Notes: a model not told the origin generated them from the letters alone. A DNA stretch of 24,070 nt from a virus (IMGVR_UViG_3300031337_000008:1-24070), one strand, 5' to 3'. Positions 1 through 8,814 are shown, numbered from the stretch's first letter. Program-made: numbers and translations.

Positions 1-2659
1 CATTAATTATTTTTCGCTTTTTGTCCGGAATTTCCTCTCCGCTTATCCTGAATCCGAAGTCGTAATAGTAGACGGCCTTTGTACCTGAGACCAAATTTCG
101 CTTGACCACAAGCGCGTTGCAAACGGCGGATACGTGGAACTTGACCTGTTGGCCCCTGCGCCCGTGAAGGACATAAGTTCCTTTGGCAGGTTTAGCAACT
201 ACTCCTTCACTCCCCGGAAATTGCGTTAATTCAATCGTAGTTTCTCTTAATTCTTTTTCGTTTTTGCAAATAATAATCGGACTGCGATTTAGCCGAATAT
301 CAAGATCGGGTGCATCGTTAGTTTCCTGCCCGAAGTCAATCTCCTGCAAAACTTTATAACGAATCTCATACGGTTCTTTATGAATGTCGCCGGACGGCAA
401 TTCTTTTTCTTCTGAACCCTCCAATCCTCCGACGTAGACTACATCGTAGAAATTAAACACGATACTCGAATCGTCCGGTTCGGAAATTGAATTTGTATAT
501 CCGACAACCGCTTCTCTCGGAAGATGATGCTCGCCTTCCCACAATTCGACTTCCGCCAGCAGGCAGAGTTTATCCGCATTGAGTTTTCTGATCGCTTCTA
601 CAGTTTGCGGGTATCTGTCTGTATTCTCGTTTCCATCTTCTGAGTATATTTCGACGCGCTTTCCCGATTTCCATATTATCGAATTTAAACCATCATATTT
701 CTTTTGGTTTATAATTGGATAATCTTCCTCGCTGAATAAAGCCAGAAAATTCTCCAGCGATTGACGCTGCTCCGGCTGCGCTCCCTTCGTCGGTTTCATG
801 GTGATGAAGAATCTGAACATTTCTATTTCGTCTTCGTTCTTAGAGCGTTCGGCTTCGCGTTTCAATTCCGGTGGCGCGGCCCGCTGCTTCTGCGCATCTT
901 TTAACTTCATCTTATGAACGGGGACAAGCGCGAGTTCATATAAAGGAATATGAGATGTAAACGGCCCGTGGAAATAATCCTGAAGGATGTGAACGCGCTT
1001 CGGTGTAGATGACATTGACCTTAACGGCCCGGCGATTTTCTCACGAAATTCATCTTCAAAAACTCCGCGTATAAGAATGTCTATGTCTCCTTTAGTTGCT
1101 CGGCGATTTACAATTCCACCTATAAGGAAAATAAAAGGTGTTCGCAGTACGACAGTTTTAGCTTCATCGAGAATTTGTTGTTTAGTAACCGTCTCGTTAA
1201 TTACTGCGGATTCCGTAGTTTTTAACACGTCGCTTATTTGACTTCCGATTTCGCTCAATTCTTTTGTGAGATAATTCGTGTCAGCATCGAGCGACATTGC
1301 GACTACCTGGTGCTCCGCATTTATACGCCGTGCTACGAGAGCATAGAACGGCTCGTATGCTTCTTTATCAAGTTCCTCACTGTGATAATGATACTGTAAT
1401 TTTTCCGCGATTGACGAAGCGCGTCCTAAACGAAATTCAAGAGGTACTTTGAACGAACCATCAAAATTTCCGTTTACGTGAATGTCTACGGCACTCGCAC
1501 TTTCTCCAGAGAGAATATTTCCGCCGAGGCGCAGGAATGACGGGTCGATGATGAAGTCCTCATTGAAGTCTGAAATTACGTTTTCAAGTTTTAGTTCTCT
1601 GCCGATTTCTATGCCGGAACTATGAACAGGGGCAAGATCGTCTTCGTCAACGGCCTTTGCCTTATTGGAGTAATCCTCATCATATTCGCCTACGAGTAAA
1701 CTCTTTAATACACTTTCTTCCACAGCCGATTTTATTTTTCCTGCTAAACCTTCCCACCAATCTTCCCAACCCGGCTGGCCGTACCATGTCTTACCCGCTA
1801 CTGCTATTCGGGGATGTCCTTCGGTTCCCACATCATATTTTGCATAAATATTTTTCTTTCTGCTTAACGCTTCTGTCAATTTTTCGCTATCATTTTTATC
1901 GCGCGACAGCAGACGAATGACCACATAGGAAACTCGATCCTCACCATGCCCCTCACAAGAGGCTCTTATTTCCAGTTCTTCAATTTTTTCAATATTTTCA
2001 AGCCACTCGAATTTTAAGTGCTCGTCAATCATGATGCCGTTTTTCCATTCTTTCTCCGGAGTATCTATTCTACCCCGTAGCGGCGGGTCAGGTTCTTTTC
2101 CATAAACAGCTATGTAAGCGAGCGTCGGACTGTTGTAGCTTGTTCTCTGCCGCCCTACCGCGCCACTACCTGCGCCGCCACCTTGACTGCCGCCCTGTTG
2201 TTTTTCCTGTCCCCACGGCGGATTCGGACCGCCCGGCAATCCCTGATTATTGAGTTCCGTTTCTATTACGTCCCAGAGCGCAATCAATATTCCTTTCGGA
2301 ATCTCCGTATGCTGATGGACGTTTTCAATAAAATCTTCCGTGCGTATAAGATCATTCGGTTCGGCTGCACCGATTATACCCATCACATCTTTTTCAAGCC
2401 ACTCGCGCACTACTTTGATTGTCTCGGATGTTTGATCGAGTTCGAGCGACATGCTCGGAAACAGGAATCGCGAGAGCATCTCGTGGACGATCCAGGCGTG
2501 GGTCTTCCTGACGAGTTCCTCCGTCCAGTTTTCGTACTTCACGCCGCGCTTGAGGTTCGCCCAGTAAACATGCATCCACCTGTGGTCATCGAGCAGGACG
2601 CTGTCGTCGAGTTTGGTGACGGCTTCTCGGTTCTCATACGGCTTCGATATTTTCTGCAT
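1..2659 (-). CDS. Nucleotidyltransferase / ATP-dependent DNA ligase-like fusion protein (3' end off window)
   Basis: The minus strand is open for 886 codons from ATG at 2659 to the window edge with no stop, so the C-terminus is missing. GAGGAG lies 9 nt before the start. Residues 1-140 are unrecognised. A Gly/Gln-rich linker spans about 140-170. A GG...DIH patch (379-394) looks like a degenerate nucleotidyltransferase motif. Residues 510-530 carry a clean polymerase-beta-type signature, GG (514-515) then DID (525-527). Residues 650-845 look like a covalent nucleotidyltransferase (DNA ligase) core: KYDG (654-657, candidate adenylated Lys654), AEVEL (702-706) for motif III, FNFYDVVYV (735-743) for IIIa, EGVVAK (818-823) for IV and VKFHV (839-843) for V. 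The gene follows the minor head protein in the head operon, an odd place for a ligase. The domain motifs are seen; activity is inferred. It might be a virion-delivered modifying or repair enzyme. Residues 479-488 are encoded by a copy of the palindromic repeat. Confidence 0.8.
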   Translation of the reverse strand, partial: MQKISKPYENREAVTKLDDSVLLDDHRWMHVYWANLKRGVKYENWTEELVRKTHAWIVHEMLSRFLFPSMSLELDQTSETIKVVREWLEKDVMGIIGAAEPNDLIRTEDFIENVHQHTEIPKGILIALWDVIETELNNQGLPGGPNPPWGQEKQQGGSQGGGAGSGAVGRQRTSYNSPTLAYIAVYGKEPDPPLRGRIDTPEKEWKNGIMIDEHLKFEWLENIEKIEELEIRASCEGHGEDRVSYVVIRLLSRDKNDSEKLTEALSRKKNIYAKYDVGTEGHPRIAVAGKTWYGQPGWEDWWEGLAGKIKSAVEESVLKSLLVGEYDEDYSNKAKAVDEDDLAPVHSSGIEIGRELKLENVISDFNEDFIIDPSFLRLGGNILSGESASAVDIHVNGNFDGSFKVPLEFRLGRASSIAEKLQYHYHSEELDKEAYEPFYALVARRINAEHQVVAMSLDADTNYLTKELSEIGSQISDVLKTTESAVINETVTKQQILDEAKTVVLRTPFIFLIGGIVNRRATKGDIDILIRGVFEDEFREKIAGPLRSMSSTPKRVHILQDYFHGPFTSHIPLYELALVPVHKMKLKDAQKQRAAPPELKREAERSKNEDEIEMFRFFITMKPTKGAQPEQRQSLENFLALFSEEDYPIINQKKYDGLNSIIWKSGKRVEIYSEDGNENTDRYPQTVEAIRKLNADKLCLLAEVELWEGEHHLPREAVVGYTNSISEPDDSSIVFNFYDVVYVGGLEGSEEKELPSGDIHKEPYEIRYKVLQEIDFGQETNDAPDLDIRLNRSPIIICKNEKELRETTIELTQFPGSEGVVAKPAKGTYVLHGRRGQQVKFHVSAVCNALVVKRNLVSGTKAVYYYDFGFRISGEEIPDKKRKIIN
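1197..1225. repeat. Palindromic element copy 1 (intragenic)
   Basis: 29-bp imperfect inverted repeat, left arm TTAATTACTGCGGA, right arm TCCGTAGTTTTTAA. It lies inside the nucleotidyltransferase-ligase gene and is read in frame as LKTTESAVIN just before the DID nucleotidyltransferase region. The right outer arm has T in place of A or T-A-T seen elsewhere. Confidence 0.85.
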
Positions 2660-2675
2660 GATTTTCGGCTCCTCG

Positions 2676-2703
2676 TTAATTAATGCAATCCCGCAGTAAT
2701 TAA
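2676..2703. repeat. Palindromic element copy 2
   Basis: 28-bp copy and the most diverged (TTAATTAATGCAATC / CCGCAGTAATTAA). It fills the gap between the stop of the minor head protein gene (2707) and the GAGGAG ribosome site of the ligase-like gene (start 2659). Confidence 0.7.
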
Positions 2704-2706
2704 GGT

Positions 2707-4911
2707 TTAATTAGCAAATGATTTGCGAATTGAATCAGAAAAAATTTTCTTCATTTTTTCAGAAACTGAGAAAGCAAATGATGCGGCGATTGTCGAAATA
2801 ACCGTGGTGGTCCTACAATTCCCAGACCACGTACATTTACCATTTCTGCGAACATATAGAATATGATTTTCCGGCAATTCAACGCAGTATACTTTATCTG
2901 CATAATTTTCCACGGTAAACAAATCCCTCTTTTTAAAAATTTTATTTTTACTATTTAATTCAGAAACAAGAATAATATCATAGTTAGATGCATAAATTCC
3001 ATTTCGATGTTCTGATATAGTTCCCTTTTTGTTTCCGAGACGAAATGAAGGTAGCTTGCCACACTTAAAAATAAGTTCCCCAATATCATCAGCCAATTTT
3101 TTACTTGAAGTCGAAGCTATCCTTGTTGGTTTGAAGTTGGCTACCCAACTTCCTCCTTTTTTTGCGTTTATACTTTTGTTGTCGCGTACAGTACCGTCAC
3201 CATAAAAATAAGACCTCAATAATCTTCTTAAATATTTTGGAGATAACTTTTTCAATCCTTTCGGTATATATTTTTCATGGCTGTGACCAAGCCGTTTTAA
3301 ATATTTATATAGATCGTGATCTTTACCAGATACATAGACACCACCTTTCCATTTATCTACCTTAAAATGTTTACCGAATAATTTCGTAAGTATTGAAAAA
3401 ATTATTTCAATACTTTCAGCGTCCTTCTCTTGTGCTATTTTAATCGCCCAGTAAGACTCATTTTTGTTCCATGATCTATCTGATATACTTCCCTCTGATA
3501 AATACCACCCCATAAAATCCATAAATAAACCCATATTATATTTTTTATCACCGATGCTTATGATTTTTTTAGAAATGCCTTTCCATTTTCCAGTCCGTGG
3601 AATAACATCGCTGTCGGCCATTGAATCGGCACTTCTAATTCTTACTATAGTGCCACCTTTTTTTTTTTTGAAGCGATGTGACGGAATATAAGCCATATTG
3701 TGATCTGGTGTTACGAGTAAATCAAAATTTCTATTTTTAAAATGAATCATTTTGCCCTGATACTCGTATTCTATTTTTCCTATCCCTTCAACATATTCAA
3801 TTTCACGTGTTACCGGATTCAGCGATGCAAAAGATTCTGTTCCAGATATTTGTTCAAAATCAATCCATCCGTCTTCCGTCAATACTTCGGTTCCCTTCGC
3901 ATAACACAGATTATGAAACGGACTAAGTATAGCGCCCGACTTCTCTAACGCCGCCGAGTTCCTTCCCGCGTCATTCCCGCGCGGAAAACTGAACTTTTCA
4001 TCACCCACGTAATGCTGATATTTACCGGAACTTATTTCTTCCGACCGCGTGAACGGTTTGAAGGCGATGATGTCATCCGGCGTTTCCAGTGCGAGTAAAG
4101 TATCAACGTGATTCGCAACATTTTCCACATAAACAACTTTCCCATCTATGTCGAGACAGAACGGTGTGGTACGAGCATCTATGACCGCTGCATATTCTAT
4201 GACGGTGATTTCGGCTTGTTGATAAGTTCTGACCTGCCCCACGTTCCGCGCGAGGTTGACTTGATAACTCGCTAACTGGTTCCACGACTTATAATCCTTA
4301 TAAGTGTTCCCCAGTTTATCTTCGAGCATCCGCGCGATGGATTCAGTATCAAGAGTTTCCTTGAAACCCTGGGCCAGAATTTTCCTGATCCTGGGGTCTT
4401 TCACCCGCTCATAGTTGGTGGACATCCACGTCTCGAACTGACCGTCCACGGCGAGGAGCGACCTCTCATCTATAGTGGTAAATGGATTGACAAGCGCGGG
4501 TGAGACGCGAGTAGCCGCGAAATCCTTCGACGCCTCATACGTGACCCGGACAGTATCATTTATATCATCGAGAATTTCCTGAGAAAATTTTTTACCCCAA
4601 ACCGTTTTTGATACCTTTAGAAAATCATTCTGCGCCGACTTCTTCAAGGTTTTTATCCCGGCGCGAGTCGTGATATTCTCAGGCGTAACAAGATCGCCAA
4701 CCAAACGACTCAAATTTGCATCGGTCTCGGAAATTGCATCCGCATAACCAGCGAGGATACGAGCAAAAACTTCATCCTCTTTCCCTATGATAAAATTCTG
4801 AAATTCACGCGCGGTGGGTTGTTTCATAAGACCGACAGACGATCCGCCCAGCGTCAGCAGCAGAATATCATCCACAAGGCCCAGCGCCTGCTTACTCAGA
4901 ATCTTGTTCAC
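2707..4911 (-). CDS. MuF/SPP1 gp7-type minor head (head morphogenesis) protein containing an intein
   Basis: Minor head protein of the SPP1 gp7 / Mu gpF family, which helps assemble the procapsid around the portal. Numbering from the TTG at 4917, the longest ORF is 736 residues. GTG at 4911 is the better start because AAAGGA lies 8 nt upstream. The family's hallmark region is at about 220-262, with DARTTPFC (248-254) and LDIDGKVV. The terminal HxxC-R motif is split: HNL (335-337) is followed by a 363-residue intein (338-700), then CRTTT resumes at 701. Splicing would give about 373 residues and restore HNLCRTTT, matching the family's HPNCR-like motif. The gene overlaps the portal gene upstream, the usual portal-MuF order. 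The ligase-like fusion gene follows. The family call is firm; splicing is inferred from intact intein motifs. Confidence 0.93.
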   Translation of the reverse strand: MNKILSKQALGLVDDILLLTLGGSSVGLMKQPTAREFQNFIIGKEDEVFARILAGYADAISETDANLSRLVGDLVTPENITTRAGIKTLKKSAQNDFLKVSKTVWGKKFSQEILDDINDTVRVTYEASKDFAATRVSPALVNPFTTIDERSLLAVDGQFETWMSTNYERVKDPRIRKILAQGFKETLDTESIARMLEDKLGNTYKDYKSWNQLASYQVNLARNVGQVRTYQQAEITVIEYAAVIDARTTPFCLDIDGKVVYVENVANHVDTLLALETPDDIIAFKPFTRSEEISSGKYQHYVGDEKFSFPRGNDAGRNSAALEKSGAILSPFHNLCYAKGTEVLTEDGWIDFEQISGTESFASLNPVTREIEYVEGIGKIEYEYQGKMIHFKNRNFDLLVTPDHNMAYIPSHRFKKKKGGTIVRIRSADSMADSDVIPRTGKWKGISKKIISIGDKKYNMGLFMDFMGWYLSEGSISDRSWNKNESYWAIKIAQEKDAESIEIIFSILTKLFGKHFKVDKWKGGVYVSGKDHDLYKYLKRLGHSHEKYIPKGLKKLSPKYLRRLLRSYFYGDGTVRDNKSINAKKGGSWVANFKPTRIASTSSKKLADDIGELIFKCGKLPSFRLGNKKGTISEHRNGIYASNYDIILVSELNSKNKIFKKRDLFTVENYADKVYCVELPENHILYVRRNGKCTWSGNCRTTTVISTIAASFAFSVSEKMKKIFSDSIRKSFAN
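2818..3906 (-). other. Intein with LAGLIDADG homing endonuclease inside the minor head protein
   Basis: In-frame 363-residue insertion. The splicing motifs are present: block A begins at Cys338 (CYAKGTEVLTEDGW), block B is LLVTPDHNMAY with His406, block F is VYCVELPENHILYV with His685, and block G ends WSGN (Asn700) before the +1 residue Cys701. The penultimate residue is Gly instead of the common His, a known variation. Two dodecapeptide motifs mark a LAGLIDADG (DOD) endonuclease: LFMDFMGWYLSEGS (464-477, acidic Glu475) and LLRSYFYGDGT (566-576, Asp574). Both acidic residues are kept, so the endonuclease may be active. The sequence is more AT-rich and lysine-rich than the flanking extein, consistent with separate ancestry. 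Confidence 0.93.
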
Positions 4912-6616
4912 TCGCAAGTTCCTTTATTATAAGTTTCCTTATATCTAAGAGATGTTCGACAACGGCCGCTTCGACCTCCCCTTCGGAGGTAGGAACTCCT
5001 TCACTCCCGGATCCCGGAAGACCCTCGGTTCCTTCCGAGACGCGCTCGCTGTGCAGCAAAATAGGATATGGCAGGTTCGCCCAGTCCATTTCGATTTCAT
5101 CCTTACCGACTTTCTGTCGGAGTTCATTGATGGTATACGTGGCGAGCCGCGCGTAAATGTTATCGACCCGCGCCTCTTCGAGCGGATCGCCGATCTTCGG
5201 ATGCTCAAAATAAATAGTGACAAGTGCCTTCTCCTTGAACCTGATGTTGCCGTCCGTCGTCTCGGTGTACTCGAAGTGCTGCTTCCTCATCTCGTCTGCG
5301 AGTGCGTCCCGCTGCTCGAGCGGTGAGAGTCTCTTGAAGAGGGAGAGCGGAGTTCCTTCATTCTCGTCCATGCCCACGAAACGTGCCACGGCGTTATCGT
5401 GACTCAACTCGTGATCGCGTTCGAGCAGATCAGCGACGATGGTATGATAGAGGCGATATTCTTTTTTCTTCGTCGCGGGGAGGAACACCTGATCGTTAGT
5501 GATGCGGCGGGATTCAGTCGCGTTACCCTTCGAGATATTTTTCGTTCCAAAAAAAATCTGACCAATACCGAAAGATTCTCTAATCTCCTCATCGTTGGCA
5601 GCTCGATATTCCAAGAATGAGGCGTCGTCCTTCGACCCAACGCCGATCTCCTTAATCTCGATCTTCGCGCCGGTGTTGCCGAGCGGCCCCATACCCGCTC
5701 CTTCCGACTGTAGCACCATCGTGCGGTGTGCGTTCGCGGTTCCCTTCTGTTCGGCGGCCATGAATTCGCGGATACTCTGAACCGATTTGGACGAGAGCTT
5801 GCCGCCCGTCACTGTGATCGCCAAATTGGGAACGGCGTTGTTCTTGAAGAAATTAACGTTCCTCTCGGCGGCGAGCCTGTTGCCGGAGACGGCGGGTGAG
5901 CAAGACGTGTATCCTGGAACGCCGTAGATCGGCGAACTCGGTGAGTAAGTTTTAAAGTGAATGATCTCGGACGCCCGCTGGTCGAGTGGCAATTTCTCTT
6001 CAACAAATTTACCGGTGCTGACATCCATAGTTCGCAGATCGCCGAAGTTTTTGAAGAACCGTTTCTTCCCCTGAATCGTCTGGATGAAACCGTCGCCATT
6101 GGCGAGCACCCTCATTATGCTAGCGGGCGCGTGATATAGCTGTGCGATCTTGCCGATGAGATTCCTGACCACTTCAACATAGCCGTTACCCGTCGCTTCC
6201 TCATCGATACCCTCCTGCTCCATCATCTGATTGAAAGACATATCCTTATTCGGATGGTCGAACACGGTTCTCAAGGTTGCTATCTGACTGGCGACCTTTG
6301 CCTTGACTTCCGGCGATGTATTCGGCGTGATCTCAAACCCGTCCACGAATCCGATCCTGTATCCATAGCCGACCGTATTCTGAACCTCAGTATGGATGCA
6401 GCGCGAGAGGCGGGTCGAGTATTCCATCATTGATCCCCACAGCACGGGATCGAAGGGCGGCTTGAGCGCGCCCGTTCTCGTGAACGACTTGTCAGAGACT
6501 TTCAACTGTTGAGAGTGCTCGACGGAGGCGGACTTGATGACGAGAGCCTCCACGACTTCGACGTTCGATTTCTGCGACTCCGAACCCGGCCTATTACTCC
6601 TTCTCTTCTTTGCCAT
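4892..6616 (-). CDS. Phage portal protein
   Basis: Forms the dodecameric DNA portal at one capsid vertex, the docking site for terminase and tail. The longest ORF starts with GTG at 6625 (577 residues), but ATG at 6616 has AGGTG about 7 nt upstream and is preferred (574 residues). Seen: an N-terminal basic stretch (KKRRSNR), FDPVLWGSMMEYSTRLSRCIHTEV near residues 58-82 of the long form (given here only by its start, FDPVLWGSM), a Tyr-rich AGNGYVEVVRN-like core (ATGNGYVEVVRN), FGIGQIFFG and a C-terminal acidic, Gly/Ser-rich tail. This resembles the PBSX/SPP1-like portal group. It lies between terminase and the minor head protein, the standard packaging order, and overlaps the 3' end of its upstream neighbour and the 5' end of its downstream one, suggesting translational coupling. 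Confidence 0.88.
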   Translation of the reverse strand: MAKKRRSNRPGSESQKSNVEVVEALVIKSASVEHSQQLKVSDKSFTRTGALKPPFDPVLWGSMMEYSTRLSRCIHTEVQNTVGYGYRIGFVDGFEITPNTSPEVKAKVASQIATLRTVFDHPNKDMSFNQMMEQEGIDEEATGNGYVEVVRNLIGKIAQLYHAPASIMRVLANGDGFIQTIQGKKRFFKNFGDLRTMDVSTGKFVEEKLPLDQRASEIIHFKTYSPSSPIYGVPGYTSCSPAVSGNRLAAERNVNFFKNNAVPNLAITVTGGKLSSKSVQSIREFMAAEQKGTANAHRTMVLQSEGAGMGPLGNTGAKIEIKEIGVGSKDDASFLEYRAANDEEIRESFGIGQIFFGTKNISKGNATESRRITNDQVFLPATKKKEYRLYHTIVADLLERDHELSHDNAVARFVGMDENEGTPLSLFKRLSPLEQRDALADEMRKQHFEYTETTDGNIRFKEKALVTIYFEHPKIGDPLEEARVDNIYARLATYTINELRQKVGKDEIEMDWANLPYPILLHSERVSEGTEGLPGSGSEGVPTSEGEVEAAVVEHLLDIRKLIIKELASEQDSE

Positions 6617-6809
6617 CTTCGTCACCTACCGCTGGTATTAGTTTATATTCGCGAGAAGAGACCACATCCTGCACCATACCATCCTGTACTTTAATTGTCA
6701 ATTGCCCAGTACCGTAGGCACCTTTCTGGAGTAAGTTTTCTTTGATCCATCGAACGAGAGAATCAAGATACTGCTTGTTTCGTTTCTTATAATGAGTATT
6801 CTCAGTCAT
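6594..6809 (-). CDS. Small YezD/DUF2292-like protein
   Basis: 71 residues. The centre (LLQKGAYGTGQLTIKVQDG, then MVQDVVSSREYKL) resembles the short DUF2292/YezD family, whose members carry a 'G.v.i.vq.G.v..i' beta motif; the likeness is by eye. The C-terminus is acidic (DEDGKEEKE). The start codon overlaps the stop of the preceding gene by one base (TAATG), and its own 3' end overlaps the portal start, so it belongs to the packaging operon. The function is unknown, and a structural or regulatory role is equally possible. Confidence 0.75.
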   Translation of the reverse strand: MTENTHYKKRNKQYLDSLVRWIKENLLQKGAYGTGQLTIKVQDGMVQDVVSSREYKLIPAVGDEDGKEEKE

Positions 6810-7171
6810 TACTTTTCACCTACCGTCAGAGGTTCTGCCCGCGAGCACAACTGCTCGTCAGGTTTATAATTTTTATTACAGATTACCAGCTTTACATTTC
6901 CATCAGTAAATTTAAAACGGGGATCGTCAATCTCACTCTGAAAAGCGCAGTACGTATCTTGGTGACAGACCAGAAATACGGCACCTTGCTCGCCTTTCGG
7001 TTCTTCTTCTTTTGGAGCGTCAAGACTGTGGTCGCGCTCGACTATAACGCATCTAAGGCTATCCATTATGCCCACGACTGAATGTGAGTTTTCTACTTCG
7101 CGCAACAATCGTTCTAAGTCCGCAGCACCATCTACTTCGAGAACTATATAACGAAATGGATTATCTGTCAT
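6809..7171 (-). CDS. Hypothetical protein between terminase and portal
   Basis: 120 residues, not recognised. The N-terminal 50 residues (FRYIVLEVDGAADLERLL...) could form an alpha/beta unit. A Pro/Glu/Lys-rich linker (about 52-62, APKEEEPKGE) separates it from a second part with three spaced cysteines (C81, C87, C109 region; VCHQDTYC). There are no membrane segments. ATGA overlap with the terminase stop (7168-7171) indicates coupled translation within the head operon. Confidence 0.75.
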   Translation of the reverse strand: MTDNPFRYIVLEVDGAADLERLLREVENSHSVVGIMDSLRCVIVERDHSLDAPKEEEPKGEQGAVFLVCHQDTYCAFQSEIDDPRFKFTDGNVKLVICNKNYKPDEQLCSRAEPLTVGEK

Positions 7172-8814
7172 ATAATAAGCACGCCCCCTTCATTTCTCGA
7201 TCCGCGACCGCGCTCTTCGGATTCTTGTTCTTTTTCTTCTTCGCTTTCGCTTTCATCTTCGAGATCATCCGGATCAACTGGAAACTCACTGAGATATAAA
7301 AAATGCAGCATAGCACAAAGAAATGCGTCACAAGAATGGTCATCTTTTTTTACAGGCATCCCGCGCTCGTCCTTATGCAGCTTGTCGAGTTGAGAAGCAA
7401 GTATCGGGCATTTCCTCTTGCTAATCTTCACCTTGCCCGTCTCCATGTACTTCACACAGTTATCTATACCGATCTTCTTCCACTGTCCGAACGGAACGGC
7501 AACAACTTGGAATCCGGCGTTGTAAACGTCAGCATTATTGAAGGGATGAGAAGCATCCGCATAAACAATGAACTCACCGAGAATTTTTTTTAGTTTTCTA
7601 AGGTAAGAAATAATATCTACTGTACTTGTAGTAGTAAAAAGCGCTTCCGTCGGAACAGCCACATGCTCCAAATGTCTCTGTACGGGGATGACAGCAGTTT
7701 GGGAAGCGAAGCCCCAGTCTATACCTACCGCCGTCCTCGCACCCTTTATGATCCTGACCTGGTTAATGATATATGTGAGAGCGCGGTCAAGATCGTCCTT
7801 CGGATAAACGCGGCCTTTGCGCGTCGGCCTCTTGCACTCCCACTCGACACGGAAGTTCTCTGCGGTGTTTTTCTTCTTAGCGTCAAGGACATTACTGCGG
7901 TTGAGCCAGCCCTTCGAGTTCCTCGCCTTGCCGTTGCAGCCGTCGTACTTATATTTCGTTATCCGACCTTTGGTATCACGGACGGGAACTCTCTCTGTGA
8001 GCGGACAGTCGCGACAGTCGATCTTCGCCTCGCACTTCTTCATGATGTCGTAGACATTCCACTTATATTTCTTGTATCCGCGCGCCTTCGCGTGATCCCA
8101 ATTATCTTCAAACCAACCGCCCGTAACATGAAATGTGGAGAGTGCAAGAATGGTATATTCTGGTTCTGAAAAAACCATATTTATAGCGGTCTCTATAACC
8201 GGATCAACGGTTGTATCCTTCTGACAGGCCTCATCTATAAAAATATTTGGTGGATGTTTCCCACGAGCAGCTTTTTCTGATGTTGGCACACATTTTAACT
8301 TGGGACCCGTTACCAGTTCGGTATTGGATTTAAGAGGCTCGCCTTTTACTATCAAGACTCCTTTAACGCCGATACATTCCTCTGAGAAAAAACCAACAAC
8401 GTATTCATAAACATTTTGACTTTGCTCCATACTCCCCGCGAGGTCGATGCAGGACTCTTGTTTCCAAACCATTTTAATAAAAATAATAATAGCCGCAACA
8501 AGCGAACCGCCTCCGCCTCTACTTTTCCAGATGATGCCGCAGAACGTACTGTGAATCCAGAAGTCCCAAATAGCATCCATCTGTTTATCAATGAGAACAA
8601 TATCTATGACGCGCCCATCTTTTATAATCTTGAGGTTATTCTGAATCCAGTCCTGTAACTCTTCCCTATTTCTAAACGTAACAGGAAGTCCGTACTTACC
8701 GGGAGAGTATTCAGAATACGCTCCGCCTTCGAGCGTGGCGATCAGTTCGTCTATGTGCTCCGACCGCTGCTTAACCGGCGCTGTTTTCGCACTGGCTGTT
8801 TTCGATAAAGTCAT
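7168..8814 (-). CDS. terL: Large terminase subunit (TerL), ATPase plus nuclease
   Basis: Packaging motor that translocates DNA into the procapsid through the portal and cuts it. 548 residues. The ATPase domain occupies about 70-240. The Walker A region reads KSRGGGGS (97-104): the lysine is at the front of the loop instead of before the final Ser, the same layout as lambda gpA KSARVGYS. Walker B is IFIDEA (191-196; D194, E195). The coupling motif is LALST (223-227). A Cys cluster C261, C267, C270, C293 between the domains suggests a zinc knuckle. The RNase H-like nuclease domain shows GIDWG (D366), VYADAS (D420) and KKDDHSCDAF (D491/D492, D496). The C-terminal tail is very acidic (515-535). 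The 5' end overlaps the RHH gene by 44 bp and no strong ribosome site is visible, so the exact start is less certain than the identity. Confidence 0.92.
   Translation of the reverse strand: MTLSKTASAKTAPVKQRSEHIDELIATLEGGAYSEYSPGKYGLPVTFRNREELQDWIQNNLKIIKDGRVIDIVLIDKQMDAIWDFWIHSTFCGIIWKSRGGGGSLVAAIIIFIKMVWKQESCIDLAGSMEQSQNVYEYVVGFFSEECIGVKGVLIVKGEPLKSNTELVTGPKLKCVPTSEKAARGKHPPNIFIDEACQKDTTVDPVIETAINMVFSEPEYTILALSTFHVTGGWFEDNWDHAKARGYKKYKWNVYDIMKKCEAKIDCRDCPLTERVPVRDTKGRITKYKYDGCNGKARNSKGWLNRSNVLDAKKKNTAENFRVEWECKRPTRKGRVYPKDDLDRALTYIINQVRIIKGARTAVGIDWGFASQTAVIPVQRHLEHVAVPTEALFTTTSTVDIISYLRKLKKILGEFIVYADASHPFNNADVYNAGFQVVAVPFGQWKKIGIDNCVKYMETGKVKISKRKCPILASQLDKLHKDERGMPVKKDDHSCDAFLCAMLHFLYLSEFPVDPDDLEDESESEEEKEQESEERGRGSRNEGGVLII

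Noticed and set aside
2183-2683. 166-codon rightward frame
   Set aside because: Shadow of the leftward NTase-ligase gene, which has five ordered ligase motifs and a ribosome site on the other strand.
3659-3670. T run inside the minor head gene as a terminator
   Set aside because: No stem precedes it on either strand. It encodes the Lys run KKKK of the intein in frame.
2707-4911. Group I intron instead of an intein
   Set aside because: The insert is in frame throughout and carries protein-splicing motifs with Cys at both junctions.
7168-8814. Terminase inactive for lack of GKS/T
   Set aside because: The lysine is moved to the front of the loop as in lambda gpA, and Walker B and nuclease residues are all present.
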